NCBI GenBank assembly: GCA_963556255.1
Contig: OY744604.1
Coordinates: 72,484,279-72,548,278, forward strand
Length of the DNA: 64,000 nucleotides
Direction: 5' to 3'
Source of the DNA: Allolobophora icterica
Taxonomy: Eukaryota; Annelida; Clitellata; Crassiclitellata; Lumbricidae
This document shows, in pieces, positions 22,267-35,000 of this stretch (position 1 is its first letter; each line of letters opens with the position of its first letter). The notes under the pieces were generated by a model that worked only from the letters and a program-made list of their open reading frames with translations, was not told the DNA's origin and searched no databases. The translations under genes were made by a program, and so were the position numbers.

Positions 22267-22457
22267 TCAAAGTAAATCAAATGCTCAAGTAGCCTATAGT
22301 CATCTGGATATAATTATATTAGCCATCTTAATTAGTATAATTATGAGAACGAGCGTTATATCCGTGTTAATCTATATGTAAATGCATATGTAAATCTCAG
22401 AAAATTTAAAAGTTGAGAGCTTTGGTCTATGTCAGCGAGAGTGATATTCGTTTTAGG

Positions 22458-22722
22458 CAGTGCTTTTTTTCTAGAAAAAAGGTTCCGGAACGGAACAATA
22501 GGTGCCGGAACGCAACAATTATGGGCGGGCTAAAATCACGTGAAAAACGGGATTGGGGGTTGGGAGGGTCTCAATAAACAATGAAAACAGTTAAAAAACA
22601 CTTAAATTAAATTAAAATAACTAAATTATTGTTTTAGGCCCTAATTATTAAAATAAATAAATTATTTTTTAGGAGCTGAAAAAGGTGCCGTACCGACGCG
22701 TTCCGGCTGAAAAAAAGCCCTG
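22458..22722 (-). mobile_element. hAT-like MITE, CAGTGCTTTTTT family, copy B
   Basis: Ends CAGTGCTTTTTT and AAAAAAAGCCCTG with a perfect 8-bp duplication GTTTTAGG at 22450-22457 and 22723-22730. Opposite orientation to copies A and C. Confidence 0.92.
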
Positions 22723-22890
22723 GTTTTAGGTCTACTCAAAGCAAGTCCACATTTTCTATCTGTTTCATGGAAACTATTATTTATTCACTGGAGCTCAGTC
22801 AGATTGAATCCGAAAGCCTTTTCATAGGAATGCAGGGTTTATGAATACTCCGAGCTGCTTAACTAAATCAACCCCGTGTTGTGCTGATAG

Positions 22891-23742
22891 TAGTCCCCGG
22901 AGTCAGTCGCTAAGGAGTTACCGACTGACTTGATGAGTTAGCGACTGACTTAGCGACTCAGTCGACTAAGTCGCATGCCTATCAACTGACTAAGTCGCTT
23001 AGACTTATCGACTGACTTAGTGACTTGCTATCGACTTCTCATGTAATCAGGTATGTCTATTGGATATACCTGATTACTTACCAATACAATGCATTCTTCC
23101 GCATACTGTACTGAGCGTGTCATCATTTCCGTGGGCATTAGATGGGACCTCTACACGTGTCCAACATGAGAATATGGGTCCTACTTGGGCTCCGCTCCAC
23201 GTGGGCATGCTGACAGAGGACAGACCGATGACTATGAAAATTAATGTTAACTTGAATTTGTGACGTATTGATTGTTTTGTTTTAAGAATAAAGCATACTA
23301 CTATGTCCAAGTCTGTGAAATTTCCGTTATGAAAATAATTACAGACTACATATTCAGTTTTAATTCAATTTTGGGTTCGTAATTTCTATTTCAGTTTAAG
23401 TTTCACTTCCGAAATAATTGTAGTTTAATTTTAGTTTTTAGCACAGTTTCAGTTCAGAAATAATTTCCGTGTTCGTTTCAGTTACTGAAAAATTTCAGTT
23501 TCAGTTTCTATATAGATATTATTTGCATTGATAGACAACAACATGGACGTACAATTGATTAGGCCTATATGTTATCAGTTGTTAACTAGTAGAAGCACTG
23601 TTTTGTCATTGTTTACTTGGAAACCGCGATTAAAACAAGCAAAATATTAAGCGAACGAAGTCGCTAGCAGTCGATAGCTTAGCGACTGGTTTCGACTTGA
23701 GGGCTTAGCGGCGGCGGCGGATGGCGGCGGCGCCGGGGACTA
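22891..23742. mobile_element. 8-bp-TSD element rich in GACTTAGCGACT repeats, 852 bp
   Basis: Short inverted ends TAGTCCCCGG and CCGGGGACTA with a perfect duplication GCTGATAG at 22883-22890 and 23743-23750. Sub-terminal regions are arrays of AGTCGCTAAG/GACTGACTTAGCGACT-type repeats (22899-23040, 23650-23710), and there is a CGG-rich run near the right end. No transposase ORF. Confidence 0.82.
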
Positions 23743-23750
23743 GCTGATAG

Positions 23751-24411
23751 GCCTAAACTTGCATGGCTATCAGCTATACCCGCCCTGATAACCATATTGG
23801 GCCCACACTGTGCCCAGAGCGGGCCACTATTGCCAATAGTGGCACAGTGCGAGCGAGCTATTGACTTAACGAACGTAGCTGCCTGCATGGGTGCGGTGGA
23901 CGTGGAACTTATCAGTTATCCACTTTAGCATTATTCCCTATTCAATACATTAATATCTGACAACGGTCCACATATTAGGCCTACATAGTCTACGTATGCA
24001 CTTTTGCTAAGTGACCGACGATATACGTTATGAAACGCTCAACTACGTTTAGTTAATAGTTGCGCTGGTATGCACTTAAATATTGATAAGTAAGGAAAAC
24101 AGCCTGGCTTTTCTTTTATGGCTTTTCTTGCTATAACGAAAATCCTCAGATAAAAGTCCTAGGCCCTACAAGTTCTATTATCCGCAGCGCTTAAAAGCTA
24201 TTGCTTGCTATCTATTTAAGTATTATATCGATTTACAGTAATTCTATAATTCTATATTCAAATTCTCTTTAATAATGCGTTACTGAAAAGGTTTTTAATC
24301 TATGTCTTTCTTCATAAGAATTTGTTCGCACACAGTCAGTATCCACCATATAATTTACGACTGTTAATGACACGATCGTCTGGTGCTCTGTTGTTTCTTT
24401 CGATCGAGGAT
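23751..24411. other. no gene seen; upstream flank of COPS3 before transposon insertion
   Basis: AT-rich sequence without a credible exon. Since the 4.5-kb transposon begins at 24418, this stretch was the immediate upstream region of COPS3 before insertion and may hold its original promoter. Confidence 0.5.
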
Positions 24412-24772
24412 ATCGATGGCTGGAAGCACAAAGGTGCTAAGCGCACTTTTTTGGGTTTTTCAAAAAAGTAGTGCATAATATGCCTGGAAGAAATATACAT
24501 CGGAGCACAAAGGTACTAACGTTTACGATGTTAATTTGGATCACTTGGCACCAAAAACACAATTGGGCTAAGTCTCATTGGCTGAAATCCATAGAGCGCA
24601 AATAGCTCAAGCGCACTTAATACCTATGTGCACCCTCTTTTTTTAACGCCTTGTCTTTGTTGTTGACTTCCACGCCATTCGCCATTACTGTTTATCGTCG
24701 TCCCCGTTACAAAAATAATAAAAGTTACATTAAAAATAACAGAAACAATATCTCGAAATCTTTATTATTGAA

Positions 24773-27700
24773 ATGCATAAACGAGTGCATCGTTTCAGTT
24801 CTGCAAAAGCGCTTCAGATGATCATGGACCTTAATGATTCAATCGAGGAATCCAGTGATGATGGTAAGCTTATGAATAGGAACCTTAGAAAATGCTGTAA
24901 AATTATGGAAAATAAATGTTGATGTTTGGGAAATTAAGTGATTTAAAGCTCGAAATCGGCTTATGTGGTAAAATTGTAAAAATTATGCGGTATTATGCAG
25001 TAAGGTTTGTGCTGCATCGAAAGGCAATGTCATGGACGTCTCATCGGTATTATTAAGCAACTACAGGTGGGATCGTGACCACCAGAACACACCTGCAGAC
25101 GCATAGACCGGTATTGCTTGCCATAGTGAATATTAAAACCAGCGATGCATCCCTCCGTGTTTCTTTACATTGTTTAACTTGGGTATGCATTTTGTCTGTC
25201 TTAGGAACATCTACTGAACATCTGGCAACTGATTTGCCTGCAACTATGCTTCCTCTGGACCTCGAGATTTCTTCTCCGCTTAATCGTACACCTGCTATGA
25301 CAGTTGAAGGGCTTGATCCTACACTTCCTCTAGTCTTGGAGCCTTTTTGCAGAGAGGTTTCTGCAGTAGAAGTGCTCGACCATTCACACCCGCTGGCAAC
25401 TGATTTGCCTGCAACTATGCTTCCTCTGGACCTCGAGGTTTCTTCTCCGCTTAATCGTACACCTGCTATGACAGTTGAAGGGCTTGATCCTACACTTCCT
25501 CTATTCTTGGAGCCTTTTTGCAGAGAGGTTTCTGCAGTAGAAGTGCTCGACCATTCACACCCGCTGGCAACTGATTTGCCTGCAACTATGCTTCCTCTGG
25601 ACCTCGAGGTTTCTTCTCCGCTTAATCGTACACCTGCTATGACAGTTGAAGGGCTTGATCCTACACTTCCTCTAGTCTTGGAGCCTTTTTGCAGAGAGGT
25701 TTCTGCAGTAGAAGTGCTCGACCATTCACACCTGCTGACGTCCGAGCCTTTCAACCTTCATGTTGCAAGTATGGCCACTCCGATGGAAAGAACTCGTACC
25801 CGTAAAGTTATCATCATTACTCGCCTAAGGTAGTTCTTTGTACTATCATTTCAAATGTGGTTTCAATTATTATTTTAAGATGTAGGTCTAATAGTCATTG
25901 TCTCTATGGAGTAGTCATTTTCTTGTATTTCTGCCATTATAATTGATGAATTAATTTACTTAAACTACTCTTATGATGAAAATACAAAAGTTAAATTAAA
26001 CTTCTGTTAAACTTGTCATCAGTTACTACAGTGTACTATGATTATGAATGTTTCATTGTAATCGCAATGCATTCTGTGAATGTGAACTTCAATAAAGGAA
26101 GATTATTAAATTATTAAAAATGAGTGTTTAATTGGCATTTATTTTTATTTTACATGTCATGTAGGCCATCAATCTTGCAACCTTTGCAAGTTCCAGTCGG
26201 GGTTATTTCTTCTCAACAGATGTCACCTGATTCAGTGCTTCCAACAACAGTTGATGTAGTTAATCCTCCACATCCAACAGAAGTTACAGTGTCTACTCGT
26301 TCAACTTCTCTCTCTAACGAAGAGCCTGGTCCCTCAGGAAGTCTTCCTCTCAGCGACGATGCATCTACACCTTGCCTACCACCATCAGATATGGAGGAGC
26401 GTTCACGAAAGCGTAAACGAAATACACAAGGTTGGAAACGAAATGTTAGGCAGCTATCTCGAGCTAATGGAAAGGAGTATGTTTCGAGGAAAGGGAAACT
26501 AGTGGCGGGAAAAAAACCATGTGGGGGTTGCGAAGAAGGATGTCGTTTTAAGTGTGGGGTCATGATTTCGGAAGATAAGCAAGTGCAATTATGCAACGAG
26601 TATTACTCGTTGCAAGACATTCAGTGCAAGTCTCAGTTCCTCTGCAGCGCAGTCACTGAAGTTGCTGTCCGCAGGCGTAGCATAGATGCTGCAACTGGAG
26701 AGGCTGTAAGCACAAAGCGCAAGAAAAGTCGAGAGTATTATTTGATGTCCGATGATGATCGAATGCGTGTCTGTAGAAACTTCTTTTGCAGTACTCTTGC
26801 TATTTCAATCAAGATTGTTAACAGGGCTTTAAAAGGTAAATCAGATACTGGTTTATTTGTTGGAAAAGATGGTCGGAAAGGAAAGGTTCCTGCAAATAAA
26901 ACTTCAGATGAGAATATCCAGAAGATCGTCGATCACATAAACAGCTTTCCGCAGGTTGAATCGCATTACACTCGCAAAGACTCACGTAAACGGTATTTGG
27001 CACCTGATCTTAATATTCAACAGCTTTACCGTTTGTACAGTGAGGATTACTGTCAAAGGCTTGGAGTAGCACCTGTTAAGCAAGAAATCTATCGAAGAGT
27101 CTTCAATACCCAATTTAATCTTGGCTTCTTTATTCCTAAGAAAGATCAGTGCTCCACTTGTAATAGCTACAGAAATGCTGTGGATACAGAGAAGACGAAC
27201 TTGCATGATGCATGGGAAGCACATAAAAGGCGAGAAAAAGAGTCTATGGAGGAGAAGAGTCGCGATAAAGTAAAAGCTTGCAGTGACCAATCGTATCGAG
27301 CCATAACATTTGATCTTGAAGCAGTTCTCTCTACTCCACATGCAGGTGATTCACAAATATATTATAGAAGGAAGCTTGCTGTGTACAACTTTACGATACT
27401 GGAATCGGCATCCCAACAAGGATTCAATTACATATGGGACGAGACAGAAGGTGGTAGGGGAGCAAATGATATAGGGTCCGCCCTTCTGGATTACTTGCGA
27501 AAACTTCCAGCAACCGTCACGCACGTCACATCATTCTCAGATACTTGCGGTGGACAAAATCGCAACCAGTTTATCTGTGCAGTCATGTTGTACGCCATTA
27601 GAACATTGCCTTCTCTACAAACTGTTGATCTAAAGTATATGGAGAGTGGCCACTCGTATTTAGATGTAGATCTAATGCACTCCCTGATTGAGCGAGCTAC

Positions 27701-28196
27701 AAAGCATCTCAAAATTTATACAACTCGTGATTGGGAAGTGGCGATAGCCGGTGCACGAAAGAAAGCTCCTCCATTTATCGTTCAGCGAATGATGCACACA
27801 GACTTCAGTGACTTGAAGATGCTGGCTTCTACTCTTCTACTAAATCGCAGCAAGAATATGGAGGGGGATACGGTGAATTGGCTACGTGTTAAGTGGCTGC
27901 GCTTCAGTAAACTTCACCCATTTGTCATTGAGTACAAATACCAGATTAGTGATGAGAATTTCCTTCGCCTCAACATATCCAGCAAACGCGGCAGGCCAAA
28001 CACACTGATAGGGGACCTTACACCAGCCTATCTCTCTCGAATCCCAATCTCGACGGCCAAAAAAGCTGACCTCCTTGCGCTACTGAAGAGCAGAGTAATT
28101 CCGGCAGAGCATGCGGTTTTCTACAATGACTTGCCTTCAAATGCTAGAGCTCGAGACTGTCTTCCGGAGCCCTGTGCTGACGAGGAAGAAGACTGA
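24773..28196 (+). CDS. DUF7869-like transposase, three exons
   Basis: Exon 1 is 24773-24863 (ATG context, ends GATGATG/gtaagc). Exon 2 is 25205-25768. Exon 3 starts at 26191 or 26197 (both AG sites keep the frame) and ends at the TGA at 28194-28196. Exon 2 encodes a low-complexity linker of three 57-residue repeats. Exon 3 carries a basic segment, a Cys cluster (CGGCEEGCRFKC), ESHYTRKDSRKRYL, KKDQCSTCNSY, then an RNase H-like core with acidic residues in FDLEAVL, SDTCGGQNRN and GHSYLDVDLMHSLIER. This matches a family common in invertebrate genomes as 'uncharacterized protein' with DUF7869. The matching TIRs argue that it is a transposase. Exon 1-2 and 2-3 junctions are inferred from splice motifs and phase. 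Confidence 0.78.
25222..25734 (+). repeat. three tandem 171-bp coding repeats
   Basis: Units start at 25222, 25393 and 25564 and are nearly identical. At 171 bp (57 codons) they keep the frame inside transposase exon 2. The antisense strand is also open over 233 codons, a by-product of the repeat. Confidence 0.95.
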
Positions 28197-29006
28197 ATTC
28201 AAACTTAATGTTATTCTTTTCTTATCTGAAACTAATGGCTTGAATGCAGAGCATTATTTTATAATTACTGTTGCATTTTATTGTTTTACTTCTTCAACGT
28301 GTGAAATGTGGATAAATTATGGAGGAAGATGCATTTTGGTGCTTCTTGATTTTCATTATAATATTTTTTTCTTAAATCTTTATTGGATGTTAATTATAAT
28401 GATAAGTATGACAGCTATGATTATCACATTAATTTGAAGGAAAACTCGGCGTAAGAGTCGCTCATACTTGAATTAAATTATTTTTGGTTATTTTCCTGAT
28501 ATTATTAGGAGTTTTTTTGCTTAAAAGACATTTTAAAATTAAATAATATAATCATGTGGTGCTTAATAAATTAACAAATGCTTAAAGGCTAGTTAGAACA
28601 GTATTTATTAAGGGTCTTCTAAAACAATTGTCAAAACAGTTGACATGAATTAGTATTTCAGGTGTCCCAGCATCAGCGCACAAAAGTCCTAAGTGCATAT
28701 ATTTCCTTACAGTAATTTTACAAAGTCATTTTTTTTTTACAAACAGAATTATTTGTGCAAAAATAAAAATACTTGTAACACTGCAATAAGCTCTTCTTTT
28801 GGAAAAGTCATTGCAAATCGAATTATTTTGAATAATGAATTTTAGCAACACATAACAAAACTTCAACTTCAGTTTTCTTAGAATTAAGAAAAGTGCGCTT
28901 AGCACCTTTGTGCTTCCAGCCATCGATATTAGCTGCAGCTAAGGCTTGCGGCGACTAGGGAACCAGAATGAAGCCATTAAAACGGCCGAGATACGAGGAC
29001 GGAGAA

Positions 29007-32000
29007 ATGGCGTCGGCGCTGGAGAGTTTTGTTAACTCCGTAAGAAGTCTGTCGCAAAGCTGTAAGTACTAACGTAAATTGATGCTACATACTGAAGTAT
29101 TGTTGTTTGATAGGATACTCCTCTTTTTATTTAGCCGACTTTATCAAGCCGACTTATGACTTCGCAAGCTAGGAAGGTAGCCGTTTTGTTATGAAAGCTA
29201 GAGTGGTTTCAACTAAAACTGAAAGAGCTCTGGAAATTTGTGTTAAAATGTTACGATAGGTGTGTGTAGCACCACATGCAGAAATTGAAACTTCAGCAAT
29301 CCATTTTTAAACTGGGTGTTGTATTTCAAACATTACAATTTAATTATTGGAATATTTGAATAGTTTTCCGGATTTCGACTGCTGTCTAGAAAACTGTTTT
29401 CAGGAAATCGGGCTGTTGTGTATTTGTAGCGTTTTCACGGAATCGGGTGGCGAACATGTACAAGCGGGGTGCCTATGTACTATCTGGGTTGTAATTTATT
29501 TCAAGTTGGGATATTTTGTATTTAGTGTCAGTACTCGAATACTCTCCAGTTTAACCGAATTTGAAAGTTTTAACATCAGCCATCTGTATAAACGAAAATC
29601 TCACTTATAATGAAGTTTTACAGCATATTGCTTGCTTCAGATTGAACATGCCCATGTACCATTTGTGGCTGTGTTTGTAATACTTGCATTTTGGGCGTGT
29701 ACAGTTTATACAGGGGACCTTGTTAAAATGGCATAGCACCCGTTCAAATGGGCAGCAGTCATGAAGGATCTCCCCATATAAACTCATTTTGCCATATAAA
29801 TTGATTGAGAAAATGAGCAGGGTAAAGGCCATACAGTCACTTGTAAAAATCAACAAAACTATCAGTCGTACAAGTTCTACGCAAATTTGTCTTTGTGTGA
29901 CTATGAATAAACTTACATCAGTTTGACATTGTTTAAATTCTCACAGTGGTTGAGATGCCTTGATTTCATCTTAAATAATTGGAAGTATTGAAATACATGA
30001 CACCAGTGAAGTGTCAATGTTTAACCACATAGTCAGAGGAAAACTCAGTCACAAGGGTATAACTGCTGGCTAAGCATGACAGTTAAAACGAGAATTTAAA
30101 CAGTATTACTTAGAACGGTGTGTCTTTAATGCCTTAATTTCGCAGATAGTTTTTGTACTGCATAATACAAATGTTGATTTATGTGTTTCAAAGTTTGCCG
30201 TTGGCTACAGTACACAGGTTCTGCTTTTGCTGTATAAATGATTTTTCTAAATCTGCGCTTTTCATCTTGCTCACAGAAACATTTTAAAATACTGAATATC
30301 CAATCCAAAATGTGTGAAATTATATGCTCCAAAGAAATTACATAAATAGCTAATGGTCCAAGACTTGCTGTGCAGTGATGTAGTAAAAACTTGCATATAG
30401 TAACACATCATTTCTCCCAAAAGAAGCAAAACGACTGCATTTTCAAGCTGCAACCACTCTACTATAACTTAACATGGACCATTGGACCATAAACACATGC
30501 CTCCAGGTTCATGCAATATGTCTGTATGCGTGCTAATTTAATGATTTCCTGCTAATTGATTAAAATGCTAATGTTGTTTTGGCGTTTTTAATTGATATCT
30601 TCAGGCAACTTTACGAACTTGGCTGAAACAGTGGGCAAGACGATTGACGTGTTGTCCAAGAATGCTGGCCACCTGGACAATGTCCTTGCTACGCTTGACA
30701 TTCAACAGCACTCCCTTGGAGTTCTTGGCATACTGTATGTACTGTATTGATGTTCTCAGTTTGCTGTATGCGATGTACTGTGATAGTCACTAATGGAGAT
30801 TAGGGAGAACTTCTGTGGTGCCTAACAGATGTCGTGTGTTGTATTGTTGATGTAATGAAAATCAGTGCTTTTTTCTGCCGGAATGCTCCGGAATGGGGTT
30901 CCGGCACCTTTTATCAGGTATTAAAAAATAATTTAGTTATTTTTAATAAAAGAATAATTTTATTATTTTAATTTAATGTGATGTCAACATTTTTTTTCGC
31001 TTAGGCATATGCCACTCTAAGAATATTACAGTTGCCATATTTTGCCAAACCCCAGGCAAGTTTTCTCAGATTTTGCCCTCAATTTAGCCCTTCCATAATT
31101 GTTCAGTTCTGGAACCTTTTTTCTAGAAAAAAAGCACTGATGAAAATTATATAAATGAGCTGCTTTTGAAATCAGATATGGGGGTGTTATGCTGGATATA
31201 ATTACATTTACTAAATATTTTGTTAAAATTCCTGATAAAATATTTGTAGTAATCACAGTCTTCAGTTCATAGAATTTGCTGCTGATTCTTTACTTGTTAG
31301 AAGTTCAGCAAGCCAACAAGTAAGTTAGTTTGCTGAATTGTTCACCAAAATGGTTGACTAATACTGCAGTGCATAATAGCATGTGACTATTTTACAGCTT
31401 TCATTGAAGTATTTATCACATGATGAGGTGACGGGTAGTTTGGTCCCTGCTTACAATTGGCTCAGGTTCTCGGGTTATATATTATAAACACTTTGGCACC
31501 TCTACTCCTAACGAATGAAATATTGCGTGAGAGACTGAAGGATAATAATGGTTATATCTGATACTGTAGAATTGCCAAGTACAACCAGGGGAATATTACA
31601 GACTTTGAGCCTCTCTATGTCCAGACGCAAGACTTCATCGTGACCTGCAATGGAGAGCAGGTTCGATATGCAACGGACATGTGTAAGTGTTCTTACAGTT
31701 AATGCTTACTTACAGTTTGAATGATCTGTTCCAACTCCCCCAAAGCTATTAACTTAACATGTTGTTTTGGTTTACATGCCTTACAAGAACTAAAATATTG
31801 AAATTGACCTTTTCAGCTTTTTCTCTTTTTACGTATGGCCTGGTGTACACACTGTATCATAAGGTATGTCCTCCATGACTTCGCGTTATTGAGTCCACGC
31901 TGCAAGATTTTACTGATACTGTGTGTACTGCCTGTTCCAAAATTTCCTGCTTTCTGTTGTCTGTGGCCTCGCGGATTTTGATTTCGCAGCTCTAATCAGT

Positions 32001-35000
32001 TTCTGTCGTGGATTGCAGTTTTGCTTCAAATTGATGCTTGTTATGTTGTCCTAATAGTTATATAGTGTATCCTTAATGCGGGGTAGATGGATTACGATTA
32101 GAGATTGTGGTTGCTCTCTGAAGCAACCACTGGTTCCATAAATATTGTATTAAGGTGTTATATGATGCTATGGCATTATTTCTGTTCCTCTATCTGATTT
32201 TAGACATATGGTTATATGAAGTTTCTTATTTTGATAACTTGGGTTTTAATTTCACTTCAGATGCCGATCTGTGCCACCGTTTCACACAGGCCTTGATCGA
32301 GAAGAAGCAGGTAAAATCCAGACTATTTCCACAACATTTTGGAAATTGATAATGTAATTTCTTGCTGGACTTGGATGATGAGAAGGGGAGTGACAGGGAA
32401 TTCCCCATAAAGGAAATTTGTGACTCGACACAGAATGGGCCAGTATAAATATTAAACTGATTTGCTCAAGTTGTGTAATAGTGAGCACTTGCAGTGTGTT
32501 TTACAGTGCCATTTTGAGAAACCAGGTATGCTTCATAAATTGCTACTTTCTCTTTACTCCTGTAGGTTTAGAAAGTCAACTGAATATTGGTAATTTTAGC
32601 TTTGATAACTTTACTTGGGCTGTTAATTCTAACCGTTTCTGCTTTGTTATTTGGTTTGCTTTTGTGGAATGTTAAAGAAAGTGTATATTTTATATTTTTG
32701 TTTGAAGGCACTGCGTGGAATTAAGGTGTTGGTTCGTGCGATTAACAAGATTCAGCTGATGCCATCTCAGCTCACCTCGATTCATTCAGATCTCTGCCAG
32801 GTAGGTAACAGGTTAAGTGCGGTGGAATATATTGCATCTGTTTTTTGTGATATTGTGCTAATTTACTGTTGTTGTAAAGTATGAGAATTTGTCTCATGCT
32901 AATGCAAGATTACTTACTTACTTAAAAGATTACTTATGTCTGGATGAACATTATGTGTATGTTTTCATTCTGTTTTCTTTTATTTATTTTCTGTTGCACG
33001 TATAAAAAGATTTGTACAATGTAATGACATTCAGAGCACTAAATGCGCTTTGTTATGGAAAATATTTAAAATGACAATGCATGTGTACAGTTAACAAAAC
33101 CTGATACTTTTGAAAATGCCATCATCAAATCAAATCAAATCAAATCAATCTTTATTGTTCCTTGAACAGTGCACGTATCATCATAATATGCGAAATATTA
33201 AAGCAATGATGTTAATACATTCATTCATTTGATATGTAAAGTTTGAAAATAACATTAGAACCTTTGCAGTTATACTTTCTAAATAATGAGTTAATACTGT
33301 ATGTTAAGCACTATGACTGAATTAGCACATTTTGCACTGGACCGGGAACAAGGGCGACCCAAAAGGGGCGTAAGCCCCGCTATATTAGGGTAACCCACAT
33401 TCCATCTACATATTGATGGCAATTGCATTATTTATCATTGGTTTACAGCACCAAACAAGTTAACAAACATTTAGCAATCAGTTAGCAAAGCTGGATCAGC
33501 ATTGATATCCCATGCAGACCAAGAATTCCCAATCATGTTTTTAGACCTGGTAGGCTCCTTTGGCATTTAAATATTTTATCCATTGTTTTTTAAAGCTACT
33601 AATTGTGGCTAGATGTCGGATGCTCAGTGGTATAGTATTCCATATTCTAGGTCCAGTAGAACGAAGGGAAAATCGGTAATAATTAGTTCTTGTATATATT
33701 TTAGATACGGCCATGGTTGACCTTGTAAAATGACTATGTATTTCAGTTATTTTAGTAAAAAGCCTAGGAAAAGAATTTGGTAGCAAATTATTGAAATATT
33801 TATACATGATTATACCAACTTGCATAGTATTTATATCTAGAAATTTTATAATGTTATATTCAGCGAATCTAATATTAGTATGAGAATATCGTTTGTCAAG
33901 TGCAATTACTCTTACAGCCCTTTTTTGCAGTGTTGAGAGTTTCTTCAATCTTGTGATATATGTAGATGCCCAGATAATATTACCATAAGTAAGGTATGAG
34001 TATATTAATGTGTAGTACAAGCTTTTCCGTATATGGGCAGGTATAAGATACGATATTTTAGACAGTATACCGATATTCTTAGCTACTTTCATAGCCACAG
34101 CATTGATATGATGTTTCCATGTTAAGCATTCATCAATAATGATCCCAAGAAATTTAGTGGATTGCACTTGACTGATTGTTATATCATCTACCATGAGGGA
34201 GTTTAGGAGTGGCGGAAGTGACTTTTTAGCAGATCGAAATATAATAAAACAAGTCTTTTTCACATTTAGTGAGAGCCGATTGACTCTAAACCAGTCAGCT
34301 ACTGTTTTTAGTTCTTCATTTATTGTATCTACAAGTTGGCCTAAGGATTCACTGGAATAAAATACATTAGTGTCATCTGCAAAAAGGATGAATTTTAAAA
34401 TGCTAGAAGAATTGGGGAGGTCGTTTATATATATTAGGAAGAGTAAGGGGCCAAGATTTGAGCCTTGTGGCACACCATATTTCATAACTTTCCATGACGA
34501 TTTGGCATAATTACATTGAACCATTTGAAAACGTTGGTTTAAGTAACTTTTAAACCACATTAGTGGAGGTCCCCTTACTCCATATTTTTCTAATTTGCTC
34601 AGCAATAGTTTATGGTCCACAGTGTCAAATGCCTTAGCCAGGTCAAAGAATATTCCCACTGAGAACTTATTTTCATCTATTGCTTTTAAGATTAGGTCTT
34701 GCATATTTATCATGTCTTCTATTACAAGAAAAAAAGGTGACCCTGTTCGTAGGACTTGTTGTCCTAGCTGGTCTCATCTTTGAATGATTACTAATACTTT
34801 CTTTGAGTGACTGTAATATTGCTTGTTATTATTGGTGTTCACTAAACTGACTTTTAACAAATATTTAGCAGTCATCCTGGATTTCTTTCCATTATAGCTT
34901 GTAATTGCATGTTATTTAATTTGAAATGCTGTGTTAAGCTGTAGTATGATTTGAGTTATTTATGTACATATGTGTGAATCTGGTTATTGATGTGATATTG

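Larger units (their letters stand above)
24418..28921 (+). mobile_element. DNA transposon with 33-bp TIRs and DUF7869-like transposase
   Basis: Perfect 33-bp inverted ends starting GGCTGGAAGCACAAAGGTGC, flanked on both sides by ATCGAT (24412-24417, 28922-28927), which reads as a 6-bp target duplication. Degenerate sub-terminal copies of the AGCACAAAGGT/GCGCACTT motifs lie at about 24500-24640 and 28670-28690. The single spliced gene inside (24773-28196) is intact. The superfamily is not assigned. Confidence 0.88.

Noticed and set aside
25053..25754. Minus-strand ORF of 233 codons
   Set aside because: A by-product of the 171-bp tandem repeat; the plus strand fits the splice phases.
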